DNA of 64,000 nucleotides from Aquimarina algicola (lineage in GTDB: Bacteria; Bacteroidota; Bacteroidia; Flavobacteriales; Flavobacteriaceae), in NCBI RefSeq assembly GCF_006443095.1, contig NZ_VFWZ01000008.1, positions 62,001 through 126,000 of the forward strand. Reading direction: 5' to 3'. The position numbers and the translations under genes were made by a program. Under the pieces are notes generated by a model. The model had not been told where the DNA came from and made no database searches. It saw only the letters and a list, made by a program, of their open reading frames with translations. Below, in pieces: positions 1 through 7,139 of this stretch (the first letter of the stretch is position 1; every line of letters starts with the position of its first letter).

Positions 1-1
1 T

Positions 2-1798
2 AGTGCACCAACCAGTTTTGGAAAAAGCTTTGTAATTGATGCTTACATCAAAATCAAGAAACCAAATAATGTTTTAATAATTGTACCAACTTTAGCATTA
101 ACGGACGAAACAAGAAGAAGACTTTATAAAAAGTTTGCTCACGAATACAAAATCATAACAACTTCTGACGTAGAATTATCAGACAAAAACATTTTCATAT
201 TTCCCCAAGAAAGAGCTATGAATTATATCAATATTGTTGAATCCTTCGACATTATGATTGTTGATGAATTTTATAAAGCAAGTAGTAAATTTGACAAAGA
301 ACGGTCACCAAGTTTAATAAGGGCAATGATAAAGTTAGGTGCGAAATCTAACCAAAAGTATTATTTAGCACCAAACATCACTTCTTTAGATAGCAACCCA
401 TTCACAGAAGATATGGAGTTTATTAGACTTGATTTTAATACTGTTTACTTAGAAAAACACGAACTCTATAATCAGATAAATAATAACGAAGAAAAGAGTA
501 GTAAGCTATTAGAAATTTTGTCTAAGAATTTAGAAAAGTCTTTGATTTATGCGGGAACATATTCCAATATAGACAGCTTGACTAACTTATTTCTTGATAC
601 GTATGAACCAATAAAAAATGAACTTCTTAATATGTTTGCAGATTGGTTATCTGAAAACTATGATGTCAATTGGAGTTTAACAAAATTAGTTAGCCGTGAA
701 ATTGGTATTCATAATGGAAGATTACATCGTTCCTTAAGTCAAATACAAGTAAAGCTGTTTGAAGAGGAAAATGGTATTAGGAACTTGATTTCTACTTCTT
801 CAATAATTGAAGGTGTAAACACATCTGCTAAAAACGTAATTATCTGGAGAAACAGAAAAGGTATTGCCAAATTAGATGATTTCACCTATAAAAATATTAT
901 TGGTAGAGGTGGAAGAATGTTCAAGTACTTTATTGGTAAAATTTATATTTTAGAACAACCCCCAGAAGATGGACAAACCCAATTAGATATTCCTTTTCCA
1001 GATGAAATTTTAGGAGATTTAGATGAACCTAAATACGAAAGTCTTTTAACCAAAGAACAAGTTGCAAAGCTGAAACTTTACAATGAAGAAATGTCTGAAC
1101 TTATAGGAGTTCAAGTCTATGAAGAATTAAAAACGGAATCAGTATTTCAATCAAGTAATTCAGATTTGATAAAAACCATTGCAATTGATTTAACCAAAAA
1201 CCCTGACGAATGGAATGGTTTATATTACCTTAATGAGTTTAAACCTGAAAATTGGGATAGACTATTATATAAAATTATTAAGTTACAACCAGGTAATTGG
1301 GAAACAGGTTATAAAACATTCGTAGAATTTATCAAAATCATTGCTTATAATTGGAGTAAATCAATTCCTGAATTACTAAAGGAACTTGAAGATTATGATG
1401 TTGGAATTGATGATTTCTTTAAATTGGAAAGAAACGTAACCTATAAGTTTTCTGCCTTACTTCAAGATTTAAATTCTCTACAAAAAAGGATTTTAAGAGA
1501 TAAGAGTTATGATATAACAAGATTTATGACTTTATGTTCTCAAGCATTTCTACCTAAGGTAGTTTTTCAACTTGAAGAATATGGTTTACCACGTATGATT
1601 TCAAAAAAAATGCACAAATCAAAAGTAATTGACTTTTATGATAGTGAACTTACTATTCATAAGGCAATAGTAACATTCAATGAAATGGGAAAAGAAAAGA
1701 CAATTGAGCAGACAAAAGATTTAGACAATTTTGACAAATATATTTTGGACTATTTCTTTGACGGTATAAAAATTACAAATGTCCAACAAAGTATATAA
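2..1798 (+). CDS. DEAD/DEAH-type SF2 helicase, 5' end outside window
   Basis: The reading frame is open from the first full codon of the window, so the gene starts upstream. Seen: Walker A (APTSFGKS) at residues 2-9 of the visible part, motif Ia-like VPTLALTDE, motif II DEFY near residue 88, an SSIIEGVNT block, and motif VI-like IIGRGGRM. The order is that of superfamily 2 helicases; about 300 residues follow with no motif I recognise. Known: such helicases are frequent in anti-phage defence islands. Inference: together with the downstream SLATT gene this could be the edge of such an island; a Hachiman HamB-type helicase is possible, but the partner gene would lie outside the window. Only ATP-dependent helicase or translocase activity is well supported. 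Confidence 0.8.
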   Translation, partial: SAPTSFGKSFVIDAYIKIKKPNNVLIIVPTLALTDETRRRLYKKFAHEYKIITTSDVELSDKNIFIFPQERAMNYINIVESFDIMIVDEFYKASSKFDKERSPSLIRAMIKLGAKSNQKYYLAPNITSLDSNPFTEDMEFIRLDFNTVYLEKHELYNQINNNEEKSSKLLEILSKNLEKSLIYAGTYSNIDSLTNLFLDTYEPIKNELLNMFADWLSENYDVNWSLTKLVSREIGIHNGRLHRSLSQIQVKLFEEENGIRNLISTSSIIEGVNTSAKNVIIWRNRKGIAKLDDFTYKNIIGRGGRMFKYFIGKIYILEQPPEDGQTQLDIPFPDEILGDLDEPKYESLLTKEQVAKLKLYNEEMSELIGVQVYEELKTESVFQSSNSDLIKTIAIDLTKNPDEWNGLYYLNEFKPENWDRLLYKIIKLQPGNWETGYKTFVEFIKIIAYNWSKSIPELLKELEDYDVGIDDFFKLERNVTYKFSALLQDLNSLQKRILRDKSYDITRFMTLCSQAFLPKVVFQLEEYGLPRMISKKMHKSKVIDFYDSELTIHKAIVTFNEMGKEKTIEQTKDLDNFDKYILDYFFDGIKITNVQQSI

Positions 1799-1928
1799 AA
1801 AATAGTAGCTTAAGCGCTTAAACAGAATATTAATAATTATAGAAAGGTCTGTGTTTAACCGAAAAGTTAGTGTCTATTTTATACGCTACTTTTCATAACA
1901 AGTCCGTTAAAATGCTTTTAAGTAAAAT

Positions 1929-2582
1929 ATGACAAAAAGTTTTGAAAAAGGAAAGGGAAAAGAACATTTAGACAAAGATTTCCTTGAAGAATTAAAGCAT
2001 AAAATTTGGTCAACTAAAGGTACTAGGTTTACTGCTGATAGTCGTTTAAAGACAATTGCTAAATATTCAACTTTAAGCATAAGTTTTTTATCTGCTTATC
2101 TTATTATTTTTGGATTAGTTTCAGTTTATAACCTTTACAATCCTAATGCTATTAATCCCAATGTAATAGCTTTTACCATAACTGCCTTGTCTATTTTGGT
2201 TTTAGTCTTTTCATTATTAGAAAATGCTCAAAATTATCCAGTAAAAGCGAAAAATTTCCACGATTGTGCATTAGATTTGGCTGACTTGTATAACGAACTT
2301 CAAAATTATAAATCTTATGAAAAGGATGCTGCAGAAAAAGATAAATTAGAATTTTGCAAAAAACTTCAAAAGGAATATCAAAATATTTTACGGCGGTATG
2401 AGAATCATAATCCAATTGATAATAATTTTTTTAGAATAAAACATCCAGATTACTACTCTATAAAATGGTACGAACAGATTTGGATACCACTTTTGTATTT
2501 TGCCAATACCAGATTGATTTATTTGACAATGATGTTGGTTCCAGGAATAATTTTATATTTTATTATTATGAAAGTTGCTTAA
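1929..2582 (+). CDS. SLATT-domain 2TM membrane protein
   Basis: 217 residues. A basic N-terminal stretch is followed by a hydrophobic pair at about residues 45-65 and 77-97, a charged helical middle part with YPVKAKNFHDCALDLADLYNEL, and a last hydrophobic segment at about 190-215. This architecture and the segment after TM2 resemble the SLATT family (SMODS and SLOG associating 2TM domain), proposed to be pore-forming effectors of bacterial conflict systems. I assign it from memory of the family, without an alignment. It lies 130 bp downstream of the helicase on the same strand, with no recognisable nucleotidyltransferase or reverse transcriptase in view, so its trigger is unknown. Confidence 0.65.
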   Translation: MTKSFEKGKGKEHLDKDFLEELKHKIWSTKGTRFTADSRLKTIAKYSTLSISFLSAYLIIFGLVSVYNLYNPNAINPNVIAFTITALSILVLVFSLLENAQNYPVKAKNFHDCALDLADLYNELQNYKSYEKDAAEKDKLEFCKKLQKEYQNILRRYENHNPIDNNFFRIKHPDYYSIKWYEQIWIPLLYFANTRLIYLTMMLVPGIILYFIIMKVA

Positions 2583-2653
2583 TTAGTAAATTATTTAAAG
2601 ACAGTGTATAAAACAGTTAATAAAGCTTAAAAACAATAGTTAATATTCATTTT

Positions 2654-2968
2654 GAACCTAAAACATTCAACCAAGAACCAAAAACATTCTTCGGAGAACC
2701 TAATACGTTAAAATTTTAACCTTTGATAGTCAAATTTGAACCTTAAAGGTTAAAATTTTAACGTATGACATTCTATTTTGAATCTAAAAAGTTAAAAATT
2801 TAACAAAAAACATTCAAAATTGAACCTCCGAGGTTCAACCGAGAAGGTAAAAGGTTCAAAAAAGAACCAAAACCATTCAGTTTAGATCGTTTGATAGACT
2901 ATTTTGAACCCATCAGCTTGTCAGTCTGAGCTTGTCGAAGACCAATTCAACCTTAAACAATCAAAATC
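2654..2968. repeat. Degenerate tandem array, exact 21-bp period
   Basis: Fifteen consecutive 21-bp units without any indel. Unit starts carrying GAACC (or a one- or two-base variant) fall at 2654, 2675, 2696, 2738, 2780, 2822, 2864, 2906 and, as CAACC, 2948; the intervening starts 2717, 2759 and 2801 read TAAC. The consensus begins GAACCTAAAACATTCAAA. The two units 2906-2947 are the most diverged and include a GTCAGTCTGAGCTTGTCGAAG-like stretch similar to a widespread flavobacterial intergenic repeat. Seven-codon reading gives EPKTFNQ-like peptides but stops occur in the frame, so it is not a gene. Function unknown. Confidence 0.85.
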
Positions 2969-3040
2969 AATCAATACTATAGGATAAACACTCCTCGAGC
3001 GACCTAAAACCATCAACAATACACCCAGCCAAAATGATAC

Positions 3041-3093
3041 AAAAAAGACTGCCTCAAAAAAAGGAACACAGTTCACTTTTCTTAGACAGTCTT
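3041..3093 (-). terminator. Rho-independent terminator of the 3126-3578 gene
   Basis: Arms AAGACTG (3045-3051) and CAGTCTT (3087-3093), extended with one mismatch, close a long loop. On the minus strand the hairpin is followed by a run of six T. It lies about 30 bp past the stop of the minus-strand gene. Confidence 0.6.
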
Positions 3094-3125
3094 AACTTTA
3101 AAAAAATTAGTGTTTTGGTCTATCG

Positions 3126-3578
3126 TTATCGTTTAGAAAAACGTTTCTTCAAATCCTCATAAATAGGCTTGGCACTCGTTACCCCTTTGTTATTCGCCTC
3201 TTTTACCTGCCCGTAATATAATAGCGAAGACTTAAGCGCCTCGCTACCGGCAAGCATAAGTGTATCTTCTACATCAGAAGCAAGTTGATTCAAGATATTT
3301 GAAATAGGAGTAAGCTGCGATACTACGGCCTCATCCTTTAAGAACTCTACCTTATCCATATACGATGGGGCAAACTCTGGGTTGGTCTCTAGATACGACT
3401 TTACCTTTTGTACCGTAGGAGCAGATTTGTCTCCCATTTTGAGCATATTGGCACGCTCCTCGTTTGTGAGGGCTTGTAGAAAAGGAGCCAATGCATTTTT
3501 GGCTTCTTGTAAGCTTTGTAACAGCGTATCTGTAGTTTGTACCGGGATTTCTACACTGATTTGATTGTCTTGTGACAT
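3126..3578 (-). CDS. Conserved hypothetical protein
   Basis: 150 residues, predicted soluble and mostly helical, no signal peptide and no cysteine or other catalytic pattern. It begins MSQDNQISVEIP and ends in a basic KKRFSKR tail. I do not recognise the family. It stands alone on the minus strand, with its own terminator and a 600-bp upstream spacer, so it is probably a monocistronic gene. The base composition is noticeably more balanced than in the neighbouring + strand genes, with several GC-rich codons. Confidence 0.65.
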   Translation of the reverse strand: MSQDNQISVEIPVQTTDTLLQSLQEAKNALAPFLQALTNEERANMLKMGDKSAPTVQKVKSYLETNPEFAPSYMDKVEFLKDEAVVSQLTPISNILNQLASDVEDTLMLAGSEALKSSLLYYGQVKEANNKGVTSAKPIYEDLKKRFSKR

Positions 3579-4178
3579 AGTCTTAAGATTTTAAAATTAA
3601 TAATGCTGCAAGGATACTGCATCACAGTTTCATTTTTCGGGACTCGCGATTTTTTTTTGAATTCTTTTTTTGGAGTTGTAATGTAACATGATAAAACCCT
3701 AATAAAACGTATTTTCAAATGGTATTTGAAAAAAATTAGATACAACTCGCATAGTTATATCGGTTAGGGCAACGCAAAAGGAAATATGTGTTGCTTAGGT
3801 GGAAAGAAATTTTATGAAAAATTAATTTCATAAAAACGATTTATAATCAATACTTCGTACTTAAAAGCAGAGAATACACTCTTTACTATTTACGGTTTTA
3901 CCGTAATGTAATGATCTGATTAATAAATAATTATGATGTAAAAACATCATTTTTTATTCTATAAAAGCCAAATCTGTCGTTTTATATAGATTTTAGGATA
4001 ATATTTCCCCTCAAAAAACCTGTTTTTTTACTAAAAACACCGCAAAAGTACTGCCAAAATACTTAAAAAACACTATAGATTTTTTTATAATTTAACTCTA
4101 GTTTTACCTTGTAAATCAATTATTTAAAACGTTTTTGAGGGTGTAATTTACGCTATCAAAAAAATAAAAACTTACATT
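3579..4178. other. 600-bp intergenic region with palindromes
   Basis: It separates two divergent genes and is very AT-rich with several homopolymer runs. It contains an inverted repeat TTTTATGAAA/TTTCATAAAA near 3811-3835, a perfect 7-bp-arm palindrome at 3890-3906 (TTACGGT, 3-nt loop, ACCGTAA) and a terminator-like hairpin at 3933-3955. I see no open frame of convincing length. The hairpin hints at an unannotated short transcript on the + strand. Confidence 0.5.
3933..3956 (+). terminator. Orphan terminator-like hairpin
   Basis: Perfect arms ATGATGT (3933-3939) and ACATCAT (3944-3950) around AAAA, followed at once by TTTTT. No gene precedes it on the + strand for over 1.3 kb, so if it works it ends a small RNA or an attenuated leader transcript of the 4179 gene. 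Confidence 0.4.
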
Positions 4179-4340
4179 ATGAAAGTAAAAACAATAGTAT
4201 TAAAAGTTCTTTTTCTATTTTTAGCGATAGGCTTATTTGCATGCGAGGCAGATAGTATTAATGATGAACTACAAAATACAGAAGAAATTGAAATTCAAGG
4301 AGCGGATAAAGATATTGAAAGACCAGGTTCGCAAGGTTGA
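4179..4340 (+). CDS. Small lipoprotein, 53 residues
   Basis: The start ATG is at 4179. The product has a basic start, a hydrophobic stretch LKVLFLFLAIGL and a lipobox LFAC with the cysteine near residue 22, then an acidic tail ending DIERPGSQG. This is a typical export and lipidation signal, so the mature protein would be a peptide of about 32 residues on a membrane. It overlaps the next gene in another frame by up to 80 bp. It may be a pheromone-like or structural peptide, but nothing in the sequence tells; the family is unknown to me. Confidence 0.55.
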   Translation: MKVKTIVLKVLFLFLAIGLFACEADSINDELQNTEEIEIQGADKDIERPGSQG

Positions 4341-4821
4341 TAATAGTATCCTATCAGATATACACGTATCTTTTAAAACCAGAATTATAGGTACTATTTT
4401 TATCGTATTCTCAGGTTTACTTTTATATCTAGATAAATTTTTTGGGTATTTAGGCTTTGAGAGTGAATATACGTTTGGTTACTCTAACTTTAGTAATTTT
4501 ATATGGGCGTTTATGCAAAGTATAGCGCCCGTTTTGATGATATTAGGTATGTATATGAAACCATACAAAATATCATTCTTTGTTGCTATATATTGTTATG
4601 GTCTACAATTGATTTGGATATTTAGTCCGCAACATTCAGACAACTTTTTAGGCTATGTATTTGCAATTGGTATATGTATATTCTTTGTTTTTTTAGTTTT
4701 TGTAATTAAACGTTTAATATTTCATTTTGAGCAAAAGAAAAATAAAGACCAAGAATTTATTCAGGATGCCAAAGATGTTTTAGAAATTTTAAAGGCAAGA
4801 GTTCTAGAAGGAAATGGCTAA
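4261..4821 (+). CDS. Four-helix membrane protein, unknown
   Basis: A basic coiled N-terminus is followed by four hydrophobic segments (FKTRIIGTIFIVFSGLLLYL, FIWAFMQSIAPVLMILGMYM, ISFFVAIYCYGLQLIWIF, FLGYVFAIGICIFFVFLVFV) and a charged C-terminal helix. The start is uncertain: ATG at 4237, 4261 or 4264, or TTG at 4315 preceded by AAGGAG; the later ones reduce the overlap with the small lipoprotein gene. The 3' end overlaps the next gene by 8 bp (start within GAAATGGCTAA), which suggests translational coupling. Function unknown; perhaps it anchors the downstream coiled-coil protein. Confidence 0.55.
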   Translation: MMNYKIQKKLKFKERIKILKDQVRKVDNSILSDIHVSFKTRIIGTIFIVFSGLLLYLDKFFGYLGFESEYTFGYSNFSNFIWAFMQSIAPVLMILGMYMKPYKISFFVAIYCYGLQLIWIFSPQHSDNFLGYVFAIGICIFFVFLVFVIKRLIFHFEQKKNKDQEFIQDAKDVLEILKARVLEGNG

Positions 4822-5119
4822 AATTGTTATGAAAAAAAATATGTACTCTGATATCAAAAACCTAAAAAGCCTATTAAACAATAATCAAATCTCGTTGATT
4901 GATGCTATAGACAAATTTGCTGTACTACTCGATGATTTTCAAAACAAAGAAGAAGAATTATTGATTAGTAATATTACACTCAATGCGGTTAATAGAGAGC
5001 TTCTAGAAAAAAACAAGATTGTAAAAGACCGTATCAAAAACCTTAATAGGATTTTATTATTACAAGAGCTAGGCATACAGTTTAATGAAGAAGAAATGTA
5101 TACACTACTTTCTAAGTAG
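4814..5119 (+). CDS. Small coiled-coil protein, unknown
   Basis: 101 residues, helical and charged, with a heptad-like pattern through NKEEELLISNITLNAVNRELLEKNK; no export signal. The start overlaps the stop of the membrane protein gene by 8 bp; an alternative ATG lies at 4829. It ends 8 bp inside the convergent XRE gene. It probably works with the membrane protein upstream. No family recognised. Confidence 0.5.
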   Translation: MAKIVMKKNMYSDIKNLKSLLNNNQISLIDAIDKFAVLLDDFQNKEEELLISNITLNAVNRELLEKNKIVKDRIKNLNRILLLQELGIQFNEEEMYTLLSK

Positions 5120-5501
5120 CATCATGTTTATTACTATTTTTTAAGATAATATGTTTTTCTAGTAGTTCTGCTTTTGCTTCATTTCTATTAAGTTCGATCA
5201 ATAGTTTTATAGAAGGGATTTCTAAGAATTCTTCTTTATGTTTTAGGCAAAATTCTACCATTCTTTCCATAGATAGCGTATCGATACCGGACACGTCCAT
5301 ATGTGTACTTGTTGTAGTATCGCTATTAGATTTGTTGTCAAGCAATTGTCTATTCAAAAAGTCTTCTACAGTTTTAGGAATCTTTTGATCACCGTACTCC
5401 CAACCCTGTATTGTTCTAGGAGAAACCCCAACCAATTTTGCTAATTCAGTTTGTGTTAACCCCAGTTCTTTTCGTATAGTTTTTAATTGACCTTTATCCA
5501 T
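5112..5501 (-). CDS. XRE-family HTH transcriptional regulator
   Basis: 129 residues. Residues 4-55 form a lambda-repressor/Cro-type helix-turn-helix (LKTIRKELGLTQTELAKLVG, SPRTIQGWEYG). A Ser/Thr-rich linker and a helical C-terminal part (about 75-125), perhaps for dimerisation, follow. It is transcribed away from the + strand genes at 5611-6360; the pair of inverted 14-bp sites at 5518-5574 immediately upstream of its ATG fits an autoregulated operator. The arrangement resembles a phage or plasmid immunity switch, or an antitoxin-type regulator. Confidence 0.85.
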   Translation of the reverse strand: MDKGQLKTIRKELGLTQTELAKLVGVSPRTIQGWEYGDQKIPKTVEDFLNRQLLDNKSNSDTTTSTHMDVSGIDTLSMERMVEFCLKHKEEFLEIPSIKLLIELNRNEAKAELLEKHIILKNSNKHDAT

Positions 5502-5517
5502 GTGTCTTTCTTAAAAA

Positions 5518-5574
5518 ACGCAAATATTGCGCAAAAAAATATATTATTTTGTTTTTAATACGCAATATTTGCGT
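5518..5574. promoter_or_regulatory. Candidate operator pair of the XRE regulator
   Basis: The 14-mer ACGCAAATATTGCG (5518-5531) recurs as its exact reverse complement CGCAATATTTGCGT (5561-5574), 29 bp apart. Each half is itself a near palindrome (GCAA/TTGC). The pair sits between the repressor start (5501) and the divergent genes, where it can control both promoters. Confidence 0.65.
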
Positions 5575-5610
5575 ATATTTGATTTGTATTTAGTTAAATA
5601 TACATGATTT

Positions 5611-5712
5611 ATGTACAAAGAGCCCGATGTTATAGCTGTTTTATACGACAAAATTGCGTGTTGGTTTTTACAAACGATCAAGGATACTCTATGTATATAC
5701 AAACATAAGTAA
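5611..5712 (+). CDS. Possible 33-residue ORF in the divergent leader
   Basis: ATG at 5611, TAA at 5710. The product starts MYKEPDVIAVLYDKIACWFL and is amphipathic. It directly follows the operator pair and precedes the 5832 gene by 120 bp. Coding status rests only on position and an uninterrupted frame. Confidence 0.25.
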   Translation: MYKEPDVIAVLYDKIACWFLQTIKDTLCIYKHK

Positions 5713-5831
5713 CAAATAGTTGTAAACACAAGTAAACTTTAATAAAAATAGAGAACAATACCCCTTTTTTAGTTTCTCAGAGAGCAGCTTTATTATAAAG
5801 AAAAGATTAGCCATAAAAACAGAATAGGTTA

Positions 5832-6062
5832 ATGAAAAAAAAGAGGAGAATAACAAAAAGAGAACGTGTAGAAAGTGTATTGATAACGTATAAACTGGTT
5901 TTTAATATTCTTGGTTTAGAGAAGTATTTATCATTTCCAAAAGGTACAATCCATAAATTTTTAAAATACAATCGGAGACTTAGTAGTGAGAGGATTAATC
6001 AAATCGACAAGTTTATACAAGAATTTATTGATCACTATGAAAAAGAATATAAAGATGATTAG
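5832..6062 (+). CDS. Small basic protein, possible HTH
   Basis: 76 residues with a highly basic start (KKKRRITKRERVESV). The middle part, LGLEKYLSFPKGTIHKFLKY, resembles the recognition region of a Cro-type helix-turn-helix, and a helical acidic tail follows. It is the first sizeable gene divergent from the XRE repressor, 17 bp before the next gene. Inference: a small DNA-binding protein under control of that repressor. Confidence 0.5.
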   Translation: MKKKRRITKRERVESVLITYKLVFNILGLEKYLSFPKGTIHKFLKYNRRLSSERINQIDKFIQEFIDHYEKEYKDD

Positions 6063-6078
6063 ATATAAATGAAATGTT

Positions 6079-6360
6079 ATGAAAATTACCCCAAACCCCA
6101 ATTTTGAGCAACATGTATTACGATTACTATCGATTAAACAGTCGAAGTTTAATCAGTGTGTACAAGAGCATAGAGGCTATGCATTATTGCTACGCCATTG
6201 GATTATAGAAGCGTATCAAAAAGGTACTAGTGTACACGAAGTTGCCACAATGATCTCAAACTCTCACTTATCTATAGATAAGATTAGAGAGGGTAAACCT
6301 TTATCATTTAAAGATTGCAATATGTCAATACAACGATACATACCCCCAACCTTGACGTAG
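6079..6360 (+). CDS. Hypothetical protein, 93 residues
   Basis: Soluble and helical, beginning MKITPNPNFEQHVLRLLSIK; no motif recognised. It is probably co-transcribed with the gene 16 bp upstream and ends shortly before a strong hairpin terminator. Its codon use looks like that of the surrounding genes. Confidence 0.5.
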   Translation: MKITPNPNFEQHVLRLLSIKQSKFNQCVQEHRGYALLLRHWIIEAYQKGTSVHEVATMISNSHLSIDKIREGKPLSFKDCNMSIQRYIPPTLT

Positions 6361-6382
6361 CATGTATATCGTCAACACAAAA

Positions 6383-6452
6383 GGGAAGTGCAGGGGTCAT
6401 TTAATACCAGTTTTTTCACGCCAAAATGATAGATACCCCTGCTTCCTTTTTT
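6383..6452 (+). terminator. Terminator of the 5832-6360 operon
   Basis: GGGAAG-T-GCAGGGGT pairs with ACCCCTGC-TTCC across a loop of about 35 nt, followed by TTTTTTC. It lies 20 bp after the stop codon. Confidence 0.6.
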
Positions 6453-6532
6453 CGTCATGCTGAACTTGATACAGCATCGCACAAGCCGGGCAAACGCAGT
6501 ATGTGTGACCCCAAATCAAGTTTGGGGTGACG
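6453..6532. repeat. Dispersed GTCATGCTGAAC...GGGGTGACG repeat, copy 1
   Basis: It begins CGTCATGCTGAACTTGAT and ends with a hairpin CCCCAAA-tcaag-TTTGGGG plus TGACG. The body shares long identical stretches with the copies at 6797-6940 (ACAAGCCGGGCAAACGCAGT). Related GTCATGCTGAAC sequences are widespread intergenic repeats in Bacteroidota genomes. It is non-coding. Confidence 0.75.
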
Positions 6533-6563
6533 TAACAAACAATTAAAACCAAAACGATCAACG

Positions 6564-6773
6564 ATGAACCAACAACACCGATATACTCACCTTCTCAAAA
6601 ATTCATATCCTCAACTCCCCCCAGAGGTATTACATACAGTTTTGAAGGTGCTCAATATAGAACTAGGTGATTTTATGCAAAAGCTCTTTAATGATGAGCC
6701 TCGCGAAGTTATCTTATATGCCAAGATTTATAGCCTGTACACACAATATAAAAAAACAGATCATGAAGTTTAA
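6564..6773 (+). CDS. Hypothetical protein, 69 residues
   Basis: It begins MNQQHRYTHLLKNSYPQLPP and has no export signal or motif. It is flanked on both sides by dispersed repeats and has no obvious partner. The coding call rests on a good ATG after an AAC/GAT leader and a uniform frame; confidence is limited by the short length. Confidence 0.4.
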   Translation: MNQQHRYTHLLKNSYPQLPPEVLHTVLKVLNIELGDFMQKLFNDEPREVILYAKIYSLYTQYKKTDHEV

Positions 6774-6796
6774 TCTCAACATGTTACCAAGAAAAC

Positions 6797-6940
6797 ACGT
6801 CATGCTGAACTCGATTCAGCATCTCACAAGCCGGGCAACACAACATTTGCGACCCTGTACGTCATGCTGTACTCGATACAGCATCACACAAGCCGGGCAA
6901 ACGCAGTATGTGTGACCCCAAATCAAGTTTGGGGTGACGC
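6797..6940. repeat. Dispersed repeat, copies 2 and 3 in tandem
   Basis: Copy 2 (6797-6858, truncated at the 3' side, ending GCGACCCTGT) is followed directly by copy 3 (6859-6940). Copy 3 matches the 6453-6532 copy over nearly its whole length, including the terminal CCCCAAA/TTTGGGG hairpin. An AT-rich leader to the TssD gene follows. Confidence 0.75.
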
Positions 6941-6984
6941 ACTGAAAACAATGAACTATAAACCAAAAACTAAAAAACTAAATA

Positions 6985-7083
6985 ATGGATTACGAAAATA
7001 GCTTAAAAATATGCGGTTTTACCACAGCAATAGATCACAAGCATTGTTCTATATTTGCTGCTCTACCCGCAGATTTGTACTAA
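6985..7083 (+). CDS. Possible 32-residue ORF
   Basis: It starts MDYENSLKICGFTTAI and ends PADLY, with two Cys and two His. It lies 56 bp before the TssD-effector gene. Unsupported except by an open frame; it could equally be leader sequence. Confidence 0.2.
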   Translation: MDYENSLKICGFTTAIDHKHCSIFAALPADLY

Positions 7084-7139
7084 GCTTTAACGTAAATGAT
7101 CAAATAACTATTAAAACCTAAAAAGCTAGAACAGATTAA

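Noticed and set aside
2654..2968. CRISPR array
   Set aside because: The units are contiguous 21-mers without unique spacers, and repeats diverge throughout; no cas gene is near.
3551..3745. 64-residue minus-strand frame
   Set aside because: It overlaps the start of the 3126-3578 gene and is made of low-complexity AT-rich DNA.
5544..5729. 61-residue minus-strand frame
   Set aside because: It crosses the operator pair of the XRE gene and has no coding character; the + strand small ORF at 5611 is the better, though weak, candidate.
6667..6915. 82-residue + strand frame
   Set aside because: Its second half is the translated dispersed repeat (HVMLNSIQHLTSRATQ), which is not protein-coding.
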